The notes beneath the pieces are model-generated. The model had not been told where the DNA came from. It made no database searches and was given only the letters and a program-made list of their open reading frames with translations. This document shows, in pieces, positions 52,132 to 64,000 of a stretch of DNA of 64,000 nt (the stretch's first letter is position 1; each line of letters opens with the position of its first letter). The stretch comes from Glandiceps talaboti. Taxonomy: Eukaryota > Hemichordata > Enteropneusta > Spengelidae. A program made the translations under genes and the position numbers. The DNA is taken from assembly GCF_964340395.1 (NCBI RefSeq), contig NC_135565.1, forward strand, positions 23,662,929 through 23,726,928. The letters run 5' to 3'.

Positions 52132-52160
52132 AGCTCAGACCACTAGTAGTGGTCTGAGCT
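52132..52160. repeat. Perfect 29-bp palindrome
   Basis: Arms AGCTCAGACCACTA and TAGTGGTCTGAGCT with a single central G. It could extrude as a cruciform or be the footprint of a foldback element. Confidence 0.9.
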
Positions 52161-53013
52161 TACAGCACTACGTGCATCTTAACGCCAGATTTTCGCTTTC
52201 TCACTTGCATCGACCTTAGCGTACAATATTGAAAATTTATATATTTGGCTTTTATGTCAAAATAAAACGACTTACATTGTGGTATAAATTGCCTACAAAA
52301 TCATGGTTTTGTTTGACAGTTTCCGTTGAGATAGGGGATAGGGGTTGATGGGTCAGGGTGAATACTTCATACTTGGTAAATATCATTCTTTTACGCAAAT
52401 GAGTCTGGTGGGAGTGTCCTGGCACTGATCACGTCTGTCAAAAGGAGGACGTGTTTACAACATGACATGATAGAAGCTCAGCTGGAATACGTTCAAATTA
52501 GTCTTGATACGTCGTTGAGGTCGCTATTAGTAAAAGAACGCCACCAATGACGAATTGGTCAGGTTATGTTTAAATTTGTTACGGTGATAAAGGGTACGGT
52601 ACTGTAAATTCTTGGCCAAAATCCAAACATTTCCATTTTGCTTTTTAAATGCAGTGACAAACTCCACAAATTTGATGACTTTGGTTGAAAAGGAGAGAGT
52701 GCATGATCATGACGCGTGATATTGACAATCATTGCATTTACAATACTATACCTTATTGGTTCACAAATATTCACACACTGTTCCTATATAGTTACCAATC
52801 TTTTCAAATGATGCAAATGCTAAAAATTTGAATTCACATTTTTAATCTTTTAATTTTCAGTTGATTTCATTCTATGACACGTCTTGTTTTTACTTCCAGT
52901 TATGTACTATTTGGAGCTTTTTGAATATTTTGCTATAAAATCCAGAATAATCACATTCCATTGATTTATAGTTGGAATTATTTGTGTTTATCTCGTTTGT
53001 TTGTGGGAGGGGG

Positions 53014-53983
53014 AGGGTGATTTATGTAATGTAAAGATGGGAGGGGATTTATGTAATGTAAAGATGAGAGGGGATGTGAAGTAAATATGGGAGGGGATGT
53101 ATGTAATGTAAAGATGGGAGGGGATTTATGTAATGTAAAGATGGGAGGGGATGTGTGTAATGTAAAGATGGGAGGTGATTTATGTAATGTAAAGATGGGA
53201 GGTGATTTATGTAATGTAAAGATGGGATGTGATTTATGTAATGTAAAGATGGGAGGGGACTTATGTGAAGTAAAAATGGGAGGCGATGTATGTAATGTAA
53301 AGATGGGAGGGGATTTATGTAATGTAAAGATGGGAGGGGATTTATGTAATGTAAAGATGGGAGGTGATTTATGTAATGTAAAGATGGGAGGTGATTTATG
53401 TAATGCAAAGATGGGAGGGGATTTATGTAATGTAAAGATGGGATGTGATTTATGTAATGTAAAGATGGGAGGGGATTTATGTAATGTAAAGATGGGAGGG
53501 GATTTATGTAATGTAAAGATGGGAGGGGATTTATGTAATGAGAAGATGGGATGTGATTTATGTAATGTAAAGATGGGAGGGGATTTATGTAATGTAAAGA
53601 TGGGAGGGGATTTATGTAATGAGAAGATGGGAGGGGATTTATGTAATGTAAAGATGGGACGGGATATGTATGTAATGTAAATATGGGAGGGGATTTATGT
53701 AATGTAAAGATGGGAGGGGATTTATGTAATGTAAAGATGGGAGGGGGTGTATGTAATGTAAATATGGGAGGGGATGTATGTAATGTAAATATGGGAGGGA
53801 ATTTATGTAATGTAAAGATGGGAGGTGATTTATGTAATGTAAAGATGGGAGGGGATTTATGTAATGTAAAGATGGGAGGTGACTTATGTAATGTAAAGAT
53901 GGGGTGTGATTTATGTAATGTAAAGATGAGAGGGGATTTATGTAATGTACAGATGGGAGGTGATTTATGTAATGTAAAGATAT
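53014..53983. repeat. 27-bp minisatellite, about 36 copies
   Basis: Unit GATTTATGTAATGTAAAGA plus TGGGAGGG. Because 27 is a multiple of three, long ORFs run through it on both strands (MGGDLCNVK repeats on +, HYINPLPSL repeats on -). No start context or splice site supports translation. Confidence 0.96.
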
Positions 53984-54736
53984 AGTTAGATAAACAGTTT
54001 CATTTGGGTTCACATACAGAAATATGTCCTATAAAATGAAAGTGAGCCACCCCCCCCTGCGTCATGCCAAATTTAACTTGATTAAACATATATGGTATCG
54101 TACTGAAACTGAATTCAAATCAATTTTGAATAAACAGGACAACAAAATATTATTTAAGAGACACAGATACTAATTCAGGGTGTTCTCGCCATATCACTGA
54201 TTGACGCTTCAAGTGGTTTATCTTTATGGGACGCCCTCTGTGGCCAAAACGAAAATTATTCGCCCTGTACTGTGATCGTCAAAAAATACGACTTTTCATG
54301 GCTTATTAATTATAAACATATATTGTATAGCTAACATCAGAAACCTTTGAACGTTTTCTGTATGAACAAAATATTAGAATCAACAATATCGATATAATCA
54401 GATTAAAATATGGTGTATTAGGTCAGTGAATAGTTCGAATAAATTGAATCGCCAGGGCAACATAAACATGTAACACAAAGGAGTAATCAGGCTTATTAAA
54501 GGTAAGAAGGCCAGGTATAATTACAGGCTGAGATATCAGATCGTAATCAGATTGGAAACATATAATGTGAAAACATTTAGCAAACCTTCATGATGCAACA
54601 TTCAATAAAAAGACGAATTTCTTAACACCAGAGCTCATAATGTTAATATTCACAGGGAGGTCAACATACTTGCTAAAACATGTACACTGAATAGACTATA
54701 TCGACATAGTGTCAATAAAAATGATCTCTTTATCAC
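53984..54736. other. Intergenic, nothing recognised
   Basis: No exon or repeat family identified. Confidence 0.4.
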
Positions 54737-54925
<189 letters not shown>

Positions 54926-54926
<1 letters not shown>

Positions 54927-55976
54927 TCATTGCATCGAGAATTGGTAATTGACTCCCAGTTGTTAAGAGTAGAAGTAAATGATATATATTTGATTTTTGA
55001 TTTATAATTAGAGCCACAATAGTAAGCTACATAACCAAATATCTTTTAATTCAGGAACACACTCTGAAAATAGTCACCTACATATAACGAATAGTGTAGC
55101 ATCATTGTTATAAGCGAGATATGATATCTACGTTTTTCTTTTGGAGTAAAGAAAATAAATGCATTTATGGCGAATTCAAGATTTCGGGGTAAATTCAATT
55201 TTTACAGATATGTATATATATACAATTATAACCCCACAGCACATGCTGTACTATCGTTGTATTTGTCACCCCACTCTCTTCTTTAGTCGCATAGAATGGT
55301 AAATGCCGAAGTAACAAGTATAAAATTTGTGTCCAAAAGTACTTTCCAATTTCCTGGATTTTGAGCACGGGATATTTTGCTTGTGTAATACCTTGAGATT
55401 AAACAAACACGTGTCCAAGAGATGGAATCACGTGGCCAAGAGATAAATTTGACAAATTCCGTTGTCCAGGTTTGAAATGATTTTGATGTTACCCATTGTC
55501 AGGTATGCAAGTTATTCAGGTTTCAAAACCAAGGACAAAGGTGAGCATTATTTATATCATTATTTATCTACATGTTCGTTGCTTTGTACGTGTTTGTACC
55601 CTGATAGAGTGCTATGAAGAGTGTCTAGTACGTATAGTAGATAGCACACAGACTTTTGTCTTTGATAGTGTGACTTGCGCATGCGTCTGAATTTCATTTA
55701 GATATGACGCTCTCAGCAAGAATCCTAACTTATTGCACCTACATTTTTTTTCAATAGCTTTCATTGGAGTTGTATTAAATTGCCTTCTGGTAGATATTGG
55801 AACTGTTTATAAAAGAACATTGTTCAAGTTGAAATACAGCTGATGAATGTATACATTTGTGTTTTGAATGTTATTTGGTTCATGTGCAATCGAAGCGCCG
55901 TATATCTAACTGATGTATTAGGCTACTATTTGGCCTTTCACCCAACATACCACATAACTACAGTAGTATAGGACCT

Positions 55977-55978
<2 letters not shown>
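54926..55978. other. Flank downstream of the sulfotransferase gene
   Basis: No gene recognised. An NRF1-type site TGCGCATGCGTC lies at 55676-55687. A donor-like ACAAAG|GTGAGC at about 55541 follows a short open stretch, too weak to call. Confidence 0.4.
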
Positions 55979-56024
<46 letters not shown>

Positions 56025-56180
56025 GTGTGCGCGCATGTATGTATGTATGTATGTATGTATGTATGTATGTATGTATGTGTATGTGTATGTATGTATGTAT
56101 GTATGTATGTATGTATGTATGTATGTATGTATGTATGTATGTATGTGTGTGTGTATGTGTATATGTATGTGTGTGTCTCT
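55979..56180. repeat. (GT)n (ATGT)n microsatellite adjoining the sulfotransferase stop codon
   Basis: About 50 bp of GT, then ATGT with GT interruptions. It lies immediately after the stop of the - strand gene, so its transcript would carry (CA)n/(ACAT)n in the 3' UTR. Confidence 0.96.
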
Positions 56181-56187
56181 TTGTGTG

Positions 56188-57234
56188 CTATGGATTACTT
56201 ATAACGCCTTCATTAATCAATTGTTGTTTAATTAGTTCAAATCTTCGTCGAATGAAAAAGTAAAATTCATATTCCAAGCTTAATCGTTCTCTCATGATCC
56301 TTTTCACTTCGTCTGAGGGTTCTTTCCTCTGTATCGACTTATACGACTCTACTAATCCTTTCTCTCTGGTTTCACGGTATGCGTCTGTCGCTCCCTTGAA
56401 GAACTGTGGAAGCACGCCCTCAAGGACCGAAAGGGTAGAATTGAAATCTTCGAGCACGCCGATGACGATGTAATGATTGATAACATTCTCTTTAGCAGTT
56501 TCCAAGGCCCATCTCGTCGGTACATCACATCTCGGATCTTGTCCACAAAAATAGGGAATGATAGCAAAGATGGTGGTGGCGTTGCACTCTGTCTTATCCA
56601 ACAAAACACAATCGTCAAACGTCTGATCTGGATTTTGAACATTATCAACCGGACGGGAGGAAATTCCGTCACCAAATCGTGTGTAGTAGTAAAATGATAT
56701 AGTACGATTTAACGGGTCACGGATCAAATTAATCCAGTGGGGTTCCTCTGCACCAAATTGACCAAAATCAATGAAATTTAAATGTCTGTTATATATAAAC
56801 GGCGGATCATAGGAATCGACCTCGAAAGCAAATTCGGCCTTCTCGTGATCCTTCAGACGTTTCTTATCAAATACTTTACTCTTAATGTGTGGAAATTTCA
56901 GTCGTTTAGATAGAAGATCGATCGTGTGAACCAAACTTCTACTTCCACACTTACCAACACGGTTAAATACCAATCTAGACATATTACCAGTAGTCGCTAG
57001 GTCCAGTGGCAGTCCTTTCGAAGCATCCAACAATGTTTGACGTAGGTGGGAATCACGTTCGGTTTTGGATTCAACCCTGTAAGTGTTTGCGGATCCAATG
57101 TCACCAGTTGAACGGTATTGCATCAAAGAAAGTTGTATATCGAGGCTGTTTAGAATGTAAGTAAGCAATATCGTTACCATGACAACTGTGAGAATGAGCT
57201 TGGTAGAAAAGTAATGTCCTTGAATCCGCACCAT
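56188..57234 (-). CDS. Uronyl 2-O-sulfotransferase-like protein
   Basis: A 348-residue type II Golgi membrane protein of the sulfotransferase-2 (HS2ST/UST) family, moving sulfate from PAPS to the 2-O position of uronic acids in glycosaminoglycans. A short cytosolic N-terminus precedes one membrane anchor (about residues 12-30). The 5'-phosphosulfate loop is FNRVGKCGSRS (90-100). His151 in NRHLNFIDF aligns with a catalytic His of HS2ST. The 3'-phosphate-binding segment is INLIRDPLNRTISFYYYTRF (168-187). IPYFCGQDPRC and the ending YEFYFFIRRRFELIK resemble UST (dermatan/chondroitin type) more than HS2ST. Several NxS/T sites are present. The ORF is full length in one coding exon. A TTATTTCAG acceptor 20 bases before the ATG (AG at 57256-57255) shows that a non-coding first exon lies upstream, at higher coordinates. 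Confidence 0.92.
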   Translation of the reverse strand: MVRIQGHYFSTKLILTVVMVTILLTYILNSLDIQLSLMQYRSTGDIGSANTYRVESKTERDSHLRQTLLDASKGLPLDLATTGNMSRLVFNRVGKCGSRSLVHTIDLLSKRLKFPHIKSKVFDKKRLKDHEKAEFAFEVDSYDPPFIYNRHLNFIDFGQFGAEEPHWINLIRDPLNRTISFYYYTRFGDGISSRPVDNVQNPDQTFDDCVLLDKTECNATTIFAIIPYFCGQDPRCDVPTRWALETAKENVINHYIVIGVLEDFNSTLSVLEGVLPQFFKGATDAYRETREKGLVESYKSIQRKEPSDEVKRIMRERLSLEYEFYFFIRRRFELIKQQLINEGVISNP

Positions 57235-57254
57235 TGTTGCAATTATCGGAAGAT
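57235..57254 (-). other. 5' UTR part of the sulfotransferase coding exon
   Basis: Twenty bases between the acceptor (- strand TTATTTCAG) and the ATG. No in-frame ATG precedes the start within them. Confidence 0.6.
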
Positions 57255-57544
57255 CTGAAATAACAGAATATTTATGTTAAACATTTCAAAAAAGCGAGAT
57301 CAAAATGACAGAATTCATATTTTAATGTTTCGCTACAAGCAGGTAAAAGTCGCCACGAAAGATGGTAACATCATATTAAAGTGTAACAGTTGTCATGTGG
57401 ATGACAAAAGGGTATTTATTTTGGATTTTTAATTTCTAAAACAACTTTACTAAGTTTCTCTACTTGAAAGAATTCATGTGTAACAACACCATTAAGGCTT
57501 TGTTTGTAACCCAATGAATTGCAACTTTTTAAAAGGTGTAAATG

Positions 57545-57570
57545 CCTGTAATTGTACGTACAATTACAGG
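57545..57570. repeat. Perfect 26-bp palindrome
   Basis: CCTGTAATTGTAC directly followed by its reverse complement, with no spacer. Confidence 0.9.
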
Positions 57571-57812
57571 TTCTACATACTATGGTGATGTTTTTACAAT
57601 TTCATTGAGTTTAAAACATGGACTTCATGGTTGATGCTGTTTCACATGATTGTTATTTTTTTCAAAGTAGGAAAGCATGCTAAAGTCGTTTTATGAAAGA
57701 CATATCCAAACTGAATACCCCATTCGTCGTCCATATGTGACCGCTAGATTTTAAGTTATCTCCATCAAAGATTTGGCATATGTAAATATATTCCATCCAA
57801 GGAAATTTGAGG

Positions 57813-57907
57813 TCACAAGTCGCAACTCGGAGTTTCACGCTTTTGTGATCTTCAGACGAATTGAAGATCTGAAAAGAGCGATCGAAACTCCGAGTTACGA
57901 CTTGTGA
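57813..57907. repeat. Foldback hairpin element with ACTCGGAGTTTC arms
   Basis: 24-nt arms (57813-57836 and 57884-57907) complementary with one mismatch, enclosing an inner GATCTTCA/TGAAGATC hairpin. The motif AACTCGGAGTTTCACGC and GATC.TCAGAC recur at 58700-58734, so both belong to one small foldback family. Confidence 0.8.
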
Positions 57908-58276
57908 GCTGAGCTGAGCTGAGCTGAGCTGAGTTTGGGTTTGACATATGGGTTGACCTCGATTTACTTGGATTATGTTTACAATATTTCATTGCTAACT
58001 ATCAGGTCACAGGATAGAGACGGGAGTGAAATATTTAAATAAAAATTTGTTACTAAGACCGGGAATCATACCCTAAAAACCCAGTTTTCCCTGAATCACA
58101 TGTCCAATCCAATGTCAAAATACATGGAGGGTATTAATAACAAAAATCATTGCTAGGTTCAAGCCTATTTTGAAGAAAAAACAAAATTGTAGTACCGTAC
58201 TGGAGTGTACAGGTAGTTATTGTGTATAGTGGTACTGACTAGTATGGAACGCACTTGGTGATATTGTGTTGTCATG

Positions 58277-58990
<714 letters not shown>

Positions 58991-58991
<1 letters not shown>

Positions 58992-61202
58992 TATATATTA
59001 ATTTTGCATAAAATGTGAATACTACTTAGATGATTACTGACTGAATATTCCAACCGTATTATTGTGTGCTACTCTGAACTTTCAACTGATGACCTGGCGT
59101 AATGATTGTATAAATTCCATATGGCGGGTTTAGAAGTCTTACACAAAATAGACAACCAGTGAGCTTTTGAACCATTTACTCATTTTTTATGTAACGATAG
59201 ATGACTGTTCCGACTAACATTTACCCTGTTTATTGTACAGCTAAAAATAATCGTGTGTCATCTTGTGTACAGCAACAGACAAGTATGTGTGTTAGTTATC
59301 TGTGTACAGCCACAGACAAGTATGTGTGTTAGTTATCTGTGGTACAGAAAACAATAAAATGAAAGCGTAAAAGTTGTGTTCCGGTTCATTGTATACATGT
59401 GTGTTTTACAGGGAACAGTCCCTGTCAGTATTTGAGAGTCCTTTAATCTTTAATGTAGGATAACAGAAGTCGGGACAGTATGAACGATTGGATTTAAAGT
59501 GCCGGGCCTCAAATCTCACATGGGCTATTTATGTTGGAGTACCTGAAGGAGGTGTTGCGGCTCGTCGCAATTCCGTATTTCAATAAACAAGATGGCGCCA
59601 CATTCATGATTTATTCATAGTGAACGCGGATTACTATAAACCAACTTTTTTTGTTTGTCAGAACAGCTGTGTACAGATTTACAAATTTGTACAGTAACTA
59701 CAATATACTAAAAAACCAATTTGTCGTGATCTTTAAATGAATGGAAGAAACATTTCATTCAGTATTGATTTATGTCCAAAGTTAAACAAATCTCGGGGAC
59801 CGGAGCTTAATAACCTTTTCATAAACAACGTTGACACAAAACAGTTTATTACGTTCCAAAAGGTAAAATGGCGTGAATTGACGTCTGTAGACATGTAAAT
59901 GTAAATGTGTGTTTTATTACATTCCAAAGGGTAAAATATTGAGAATTTACTTTGACTTCCATGTAACTTATTCTGTCAATCTTTGGTAATTTTTTAAAAT
60001 CTCATTTCAGAGAAACCATCTTCTGAGATTATAAACTTAATTTACATATTAGGGCAGTCTGCAAAATGTGTTCGTCTTCTTCATATGTGATTCGTTTACT
60101 ACATTTCCACTTCATCATACTATCTGAGAAATATTGTGACCAACGAGTATCTTGTCATCGGAAGCAAATTGTCGGAAATAAATTCTGTCAAACAAAATAA
60201 AATTCCGACCTACCTACCCTATGTTCTGAAGTCATGTTATAGGAAAGTCAGCCATGTTTGTTGTTGCTGACAATGCCGTTGGATATTTACACAAGCTTCA
60301 CATTCATTTACAGTACCAGATACATCAGGTTTAATTCAGTATTATTTCATAAAATGTTACTTTTTTCGCGTATCTTTGGCTAGTCTGGCCATAATAATAT
60401 TATATCGGAGTTAAACGTAGCTTGGCTATTTACGTAAATGATGACATTTTGATTTGCCACCTTCACTCCCAAATAATAATTCGAAATGTGACACTGAGTG
60501 GCCAAATATCAACCAATACTTGAGTTTTCAAAACTGTCATACATATACATGATTGTTCGTTTGATTAATAGTATTGTGGGTCTCAGTATTGTGACGAGAA
60601 AATCAAGAAAAAACTTGTGACATGAAAGTATAATATTCCTGTCTACATTTCAAATGTAATTTATATAAGCATATAACCCTGTGCGTAATATTAGTACAGT
60701 TGACTTGAGTTGTTGACACAGATAGCTGGAATGTTAATACATATTTGTAACGTGGCATTGACCACATACCAAAATATAACACAAGTAAAAACAATGAACT
60801 CACATTTACACATCAAAACATCGACGATTTTAACCGTGGGAGATCCGGGGGAGATCAGACAAGTCTTCTAACAGGTCCACCAAATCGTTCAGGGCACATA
60901 AAAGTCGTCTGCTCAGTCTTTGTGTGAACGTTATGTCAGCTGTCAGCCACTAATCCTCGACACAGTACAGAATTCATAGTGTGTTCTTTCAAAATACATT
61001 TTATCCACTCATCTGATGCTCAACTGACACAGATTTAGGTCAAAGGTCAAGATGTCCTGCCAGAGTTGTATTATATAACTATTTTAAGGTCAATTGATTT
61101 TTTTCAACTAAAGCCATTAAATTGTAGATAATATGATGGCGGGCAGGCTTTCGCTTGTAAATGTGCCATCCAAAATGTATATACAAATATTAAGCCTAGT
61201 AG
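58991..61202. other. Region upstream of the sulfotransferase gene
   Basis: No coding exon recognised. It holds a 37-bp tandem duplication (59264-59339). A donor-like GTGAGT on the - strand at 60803-60798 could end a non-coding first exon of the sulfotransferase (about 60804-60930), but nothing else supports it. Confidence 0.35.
59264..59339. repeat. 37-bp tandem duplication
   Basis: TGTGTACAGC starts at 59264 and 59301, followed in both by CACAGACAAG or AACAGACAAG and GTGTGTTAGTTATC. Confidence 0.9.
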
Positions 61203-62850
61203 GTTAGATCATAGACCCTCCACCAACGTTGTGTCTATGGTTACATCACAGACCCTACACCAACGTTGTGTCTCTGGTTACATCATAGACCCTCCACCAA
61301 CGTTGTGTCTATGGTTACATCATAGACCCTCCACCAACGTTGTGTCTATGGTTAGATCATAGACTCTCCACCAACGTTGTGTCTATGGTAACATCATAGA
61401 CCCTCCACCAACGTTGTGTCTATGGTTAGATCATAGACCCTACACCAACCTTGTGTCTCTGGTTAGATCATAGACCCTCCACCAACGTTGTGTTTATGGT
61501 TACATCATAGACCACCCACCAACGTTGTGTCTATGGTTACATCATAGACCCTCCACCAACCTTGTGTCTCTGGTTAGATCATAGCCCCTCCACCAACGCT
61601 GTGTCTATGGTTACATCATAGACCCTCTACCAACGTTGTGTCTATGGTTAGATCATAGACTCTCCACCAACGCTGTGTCTATGGTTACATCATAGACCCT
61701 CCATCAACGTTGTGTCTATTGTTACATCATAGACTCTCCACCAACGTTGTGTTTATGGTTACATCATAGACCCTCCACCAACGTTGTGTCTATGGTTACA
61801 TCATAGACCCTCCACCAACGTTGTGTCTATGGTTACATCATAAACCCTCCACCAACGTTGTGTCTATGGTTACATCATAGACCCTACACCAACCTTGTGT
61901 CTCTGGTTAGATCATAGACCCTACACCAACGTTGTGTCTATGGTAACATGATAGACCCTCCACCAACGATGTGTCTATGGTAACATGATAGACCCTCCAC
62001 CAACGTTGTGTCTATGGTTATTTTAGATCATAGACCCTCCACCAACGTTGTGTCTATGGTAACATGATAAACCCTCCACCAACCTTGTGTCTCTGGTTAG
62101 ATCATAGCCCCTCCACCAACGTTGTGTCTATGGTAACATGATAGACCCTCCACCAACGTTGTGTCTCTGGTTACATCATAAACCCTCCACCAACGTTGTG
62201 TCTATGGTAACATGATAGACCCTCCACCAATGTTGTGTCTATGGTTATTTTAGATCATAGACCCTCCACCGATATTGTGTCTATGGTTAGATCATAGACC
62301 CTCCACCAACGTTGTGTCTATGGTTACATCATAGACCCTACACCAACCTTGTGTCTATGGTTACACCATAGACCCTTCACCAACGTTGTGTCTATGGTTA
62401 CATCGTAGACCCTCCATCAACGTTGTGTCTATGGTAACATGATAGACCCTCCATCAACGTTGTGTCTATGGTTAGATCGTAGACCCTCCACCAACGTTGT
62501 GTCTATGGTTAGATCATAGACCCTCCACCAACGTTGTGTCTATGGTAACATGATAGACCCTCGACCAACGTTGTGTCTATGATAACATGATAGACCCTCC
62601 ATCAACGTTGTGTCTATGGTAACATGATAGACCCTCCACCAACCTTGTGTCTATGGTTAGATCATAGACCCTCCACCAACGTTGTGTCTATGGTTACATC
62701 ATAGACCCTCCACCAACCTTGTGTCTATGGTTACCTCATAGACCCTCCACCAACGTTGTCTCTATGGTTACATCATAGACCATCCACTATCGTTGTGACT
62801 ATGGTTACATCATAGACCCTCCACCAACGTTGTGTCTATGATTACATCAT
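61203..62850. repeat. 37-bp minisatellite, about 44 copies, each with an inverted pair
   Basis: Unit: TTACATCATAGACCCTCCAC then CAACGTTGTGTCTATGG. CATAGAC and GTCTATG in each unit are exact inverses 16 bases apart, and AACGTT between them is itself a palindrome. Junction variants are TTACATCA, TTAGATCA, TAACATGA and longer TTATTTTAGATCA. No ORF or transcript signal is seen. Confidence 0.96.
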
Positions 62851-64000
62851 TACTATACTAGTTTAATGGACTGAAGTCAGTACTAAATTCTGGTTAAACA
62901 CGTAGAAATATAGTGATGAATGAGTTACAGACTGTAATCATTGGGGGTATCGTAATCCCACTCAATGATAGAACAAACATTCCTATTATATCATTATATT
63001 ACCTCTTTATGAGGATACACGTATTGTATGTTTAAGGTATTTAATCAAGTATTGCCATATTTATAGTAAATGACTTGTCTGTTGGTTTTTACAGGTTCGG
63101 CTACTAAAATTATAGATTGTTTACCCGTCCTTGCGTAGGACAAATTAAACACAGTGGTATGTATAGTTCTTACATGATGACGTCATTCCCCTTGCCAATC
63201 GTGAACCTGATGTTGTCTGAGAACTTTACCTTGTTGTTCGCTCTTACTAATTCAAATCTTTGCTTTAATATATACAACAGTAATTTAGCGTTTATTTTTT
63301 CAGTCTAAATTTTCGTGGAAAGGAGTCAAAAATACTTTTAAAAGTGGCTTCGTTATTTGTAGGAAAGGATATGACACTACAAACTCTGAATTTATAAAAA
63401 TACAGTCAATCAAATCTACAAAACCGTTTTCGAATACAAACTTTTATTTGTGACAACTAAAACCACATTAATACATGAATAGACAGAGTTGTACAATAAC
63501 AAAGAAAAGGATAGAATGAACACGTTTTATCCAAAATTAGCGACCAACAAGCAATATTGTATCTCAAAATTTGCTTATTACATTACTGGTTCATGTAGAT
63601 CTTTCTAATGGACTAAACTTTGTGATCGAAATAAGAAACATGGAAAATTGGCTTTTAGTTTGTCGAAAAGCGCATTTCATAGTCACGATAAATCTGTAAC
63701 ATATGATCTTTGTTATATTGGTAATGCATCACTAGATGACATATTTTATTGACAAGTATCACGAATCACTTTTTACACGTGCCCATAACATGACAGATTG
63801 AGTGTTGAAGTCTCAACTTACTACAGACTCTGTATTACGATGAGTAGATAATCCTTGTCTGTAAAAAAGGAAACAAGACAAATTTATAACAAGGTCAAGG
63901 AACAATATTCACTTGACAGTACCACGTATTCATCAAATTCCTGCTTGATTTCAGGATTGAAACACTTGAATATTAATTGTCCGTTACCAAACAATTAACT
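62851..64000. other. Right end, nothing recognised
   Basis: AT-rich DNA with short ORFs only; no exon, RNA gene or repeat family identified. Confidence 0.4.

Larger units (their letters stand above)
50975..53013. other. 3' UTR and flank of ankyrin gene B
   Basis: AATAAA at 51659-51664 is a possible poly(A) signal, 685 bases after the stop. An (AAT)n stretch lies near 51481-51502 and a perfect palindrome at 52132-52160. No gene recognised. Confidence 0.45.
57255..58276. other. Probable intron of the sulfotransferase gene, with palindromes
   Basis: Holds a perfect 26-bp palindrome (57545-57570), a foldback hairpin (57813-57907) and a GAGCT pentamer repeat (about 57906-57932). No coding exon. 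Confidence 0.5.

Noticed and set aside
53087-53985. 197- and 100-codon ORFs of MGGDLCNVK repeats
   Set aside because: The frame is open only because the minisatellite unit is 27 bp; the opposite strand is open as well.
58130-58170. tRNA B-box-like GGTTCAAGCCT
   Set aside because: No A box or cloverleaf can be formed around it.
61203-62850. CRISPR-like regular repeat spacing
   Set aside because: Units are head to tail with no unique spacers, in animal nuclear DNA; an ordinary minisatellite.

Overview
The window is AT-rich animal nuclear DNA. It has GT-AG introns, large terminal exons, long gaps between genes, many microsatellites and minisatellites, and gene families typical of marine invertebrates (Patched/RND-type membrane proteins, ankyrin-only proteins, a uronyl 2-O-sulfotransferase). 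A lophotrochozoan or an invertebrate deuterostome is my guess; the sequence alone does not fix the phylum. I found no transposase or reverse transcriptase ORF, no virus-like element, no tRNA or rRNA gene and no CRISPR array.

Left third (1-24.5 kb): two tandem Patched-domain (PTCHD3-like) genes on the + strand. Each has one intron at the same codon and phase, just before the TM4 GVGVDD motif. Gene 1 is unusual. Two complete 1003-bp first coding exons (1a at 2320-3322, 1b at 7335-8337) lie upstream of one shared second exon (10695-12991), and both join it in frame to give 1099-residue proteins. The two first exons are almost identical over their first three quarters and clearly diverged over the last quarter. 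Exon 1a lies between two inverted copies of a roughly 1.1-1.25 kb repeat. Gene 2 (20464-24465) is a complete 1014-residue paralogue with a short duplication across its stop codon.

Middle (24.5-53 kb): a G-rich 35-bp minisatellite, microsatellites, and two paralogous ankyrin-repeat genes on the + strand. Ankyrin gene A (32789-37440) and gene B (40228-50974) each have a tiny first coding exon, a phase-1 intron and one large exon. Both proteins end in a CaaX-like tetrapeptide (CVIQ and CIVQ), so prenylation is predicted. Both promoters carry an NRF1-type palindrome followed by an E-box-like site. Gene A replaces several ankyrin repeats of B with five Ser/Arg-rich units carrying RRxS-type phosphosites.

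Right part (53-64 kb): a 27-bp minisatellite, a - strand uronyl 2-O-sulfotransferase-like gene (coding exon 56188-57234) whose 3' side runs straight into a CA/ACAT microsatellite, a nested inverted-repeat and TA-repeat structure (58.3-59.0 kb), and a 37-bp minisatellite of about 44 copies (61.2-62.85 kb). The core of that last unit also occurs in a short array at 33.9 kb and as apparent single units at 1.54 and 42.2 kb.

The genes do not form an obvious pathway. The layout looks like local tandem duplication of two families plus one independent Golgi enzyme gene. The best candidates for undescribed biology are the shared-exon Patched locus and the pair of CaaX-tailed ankyrin proteins.
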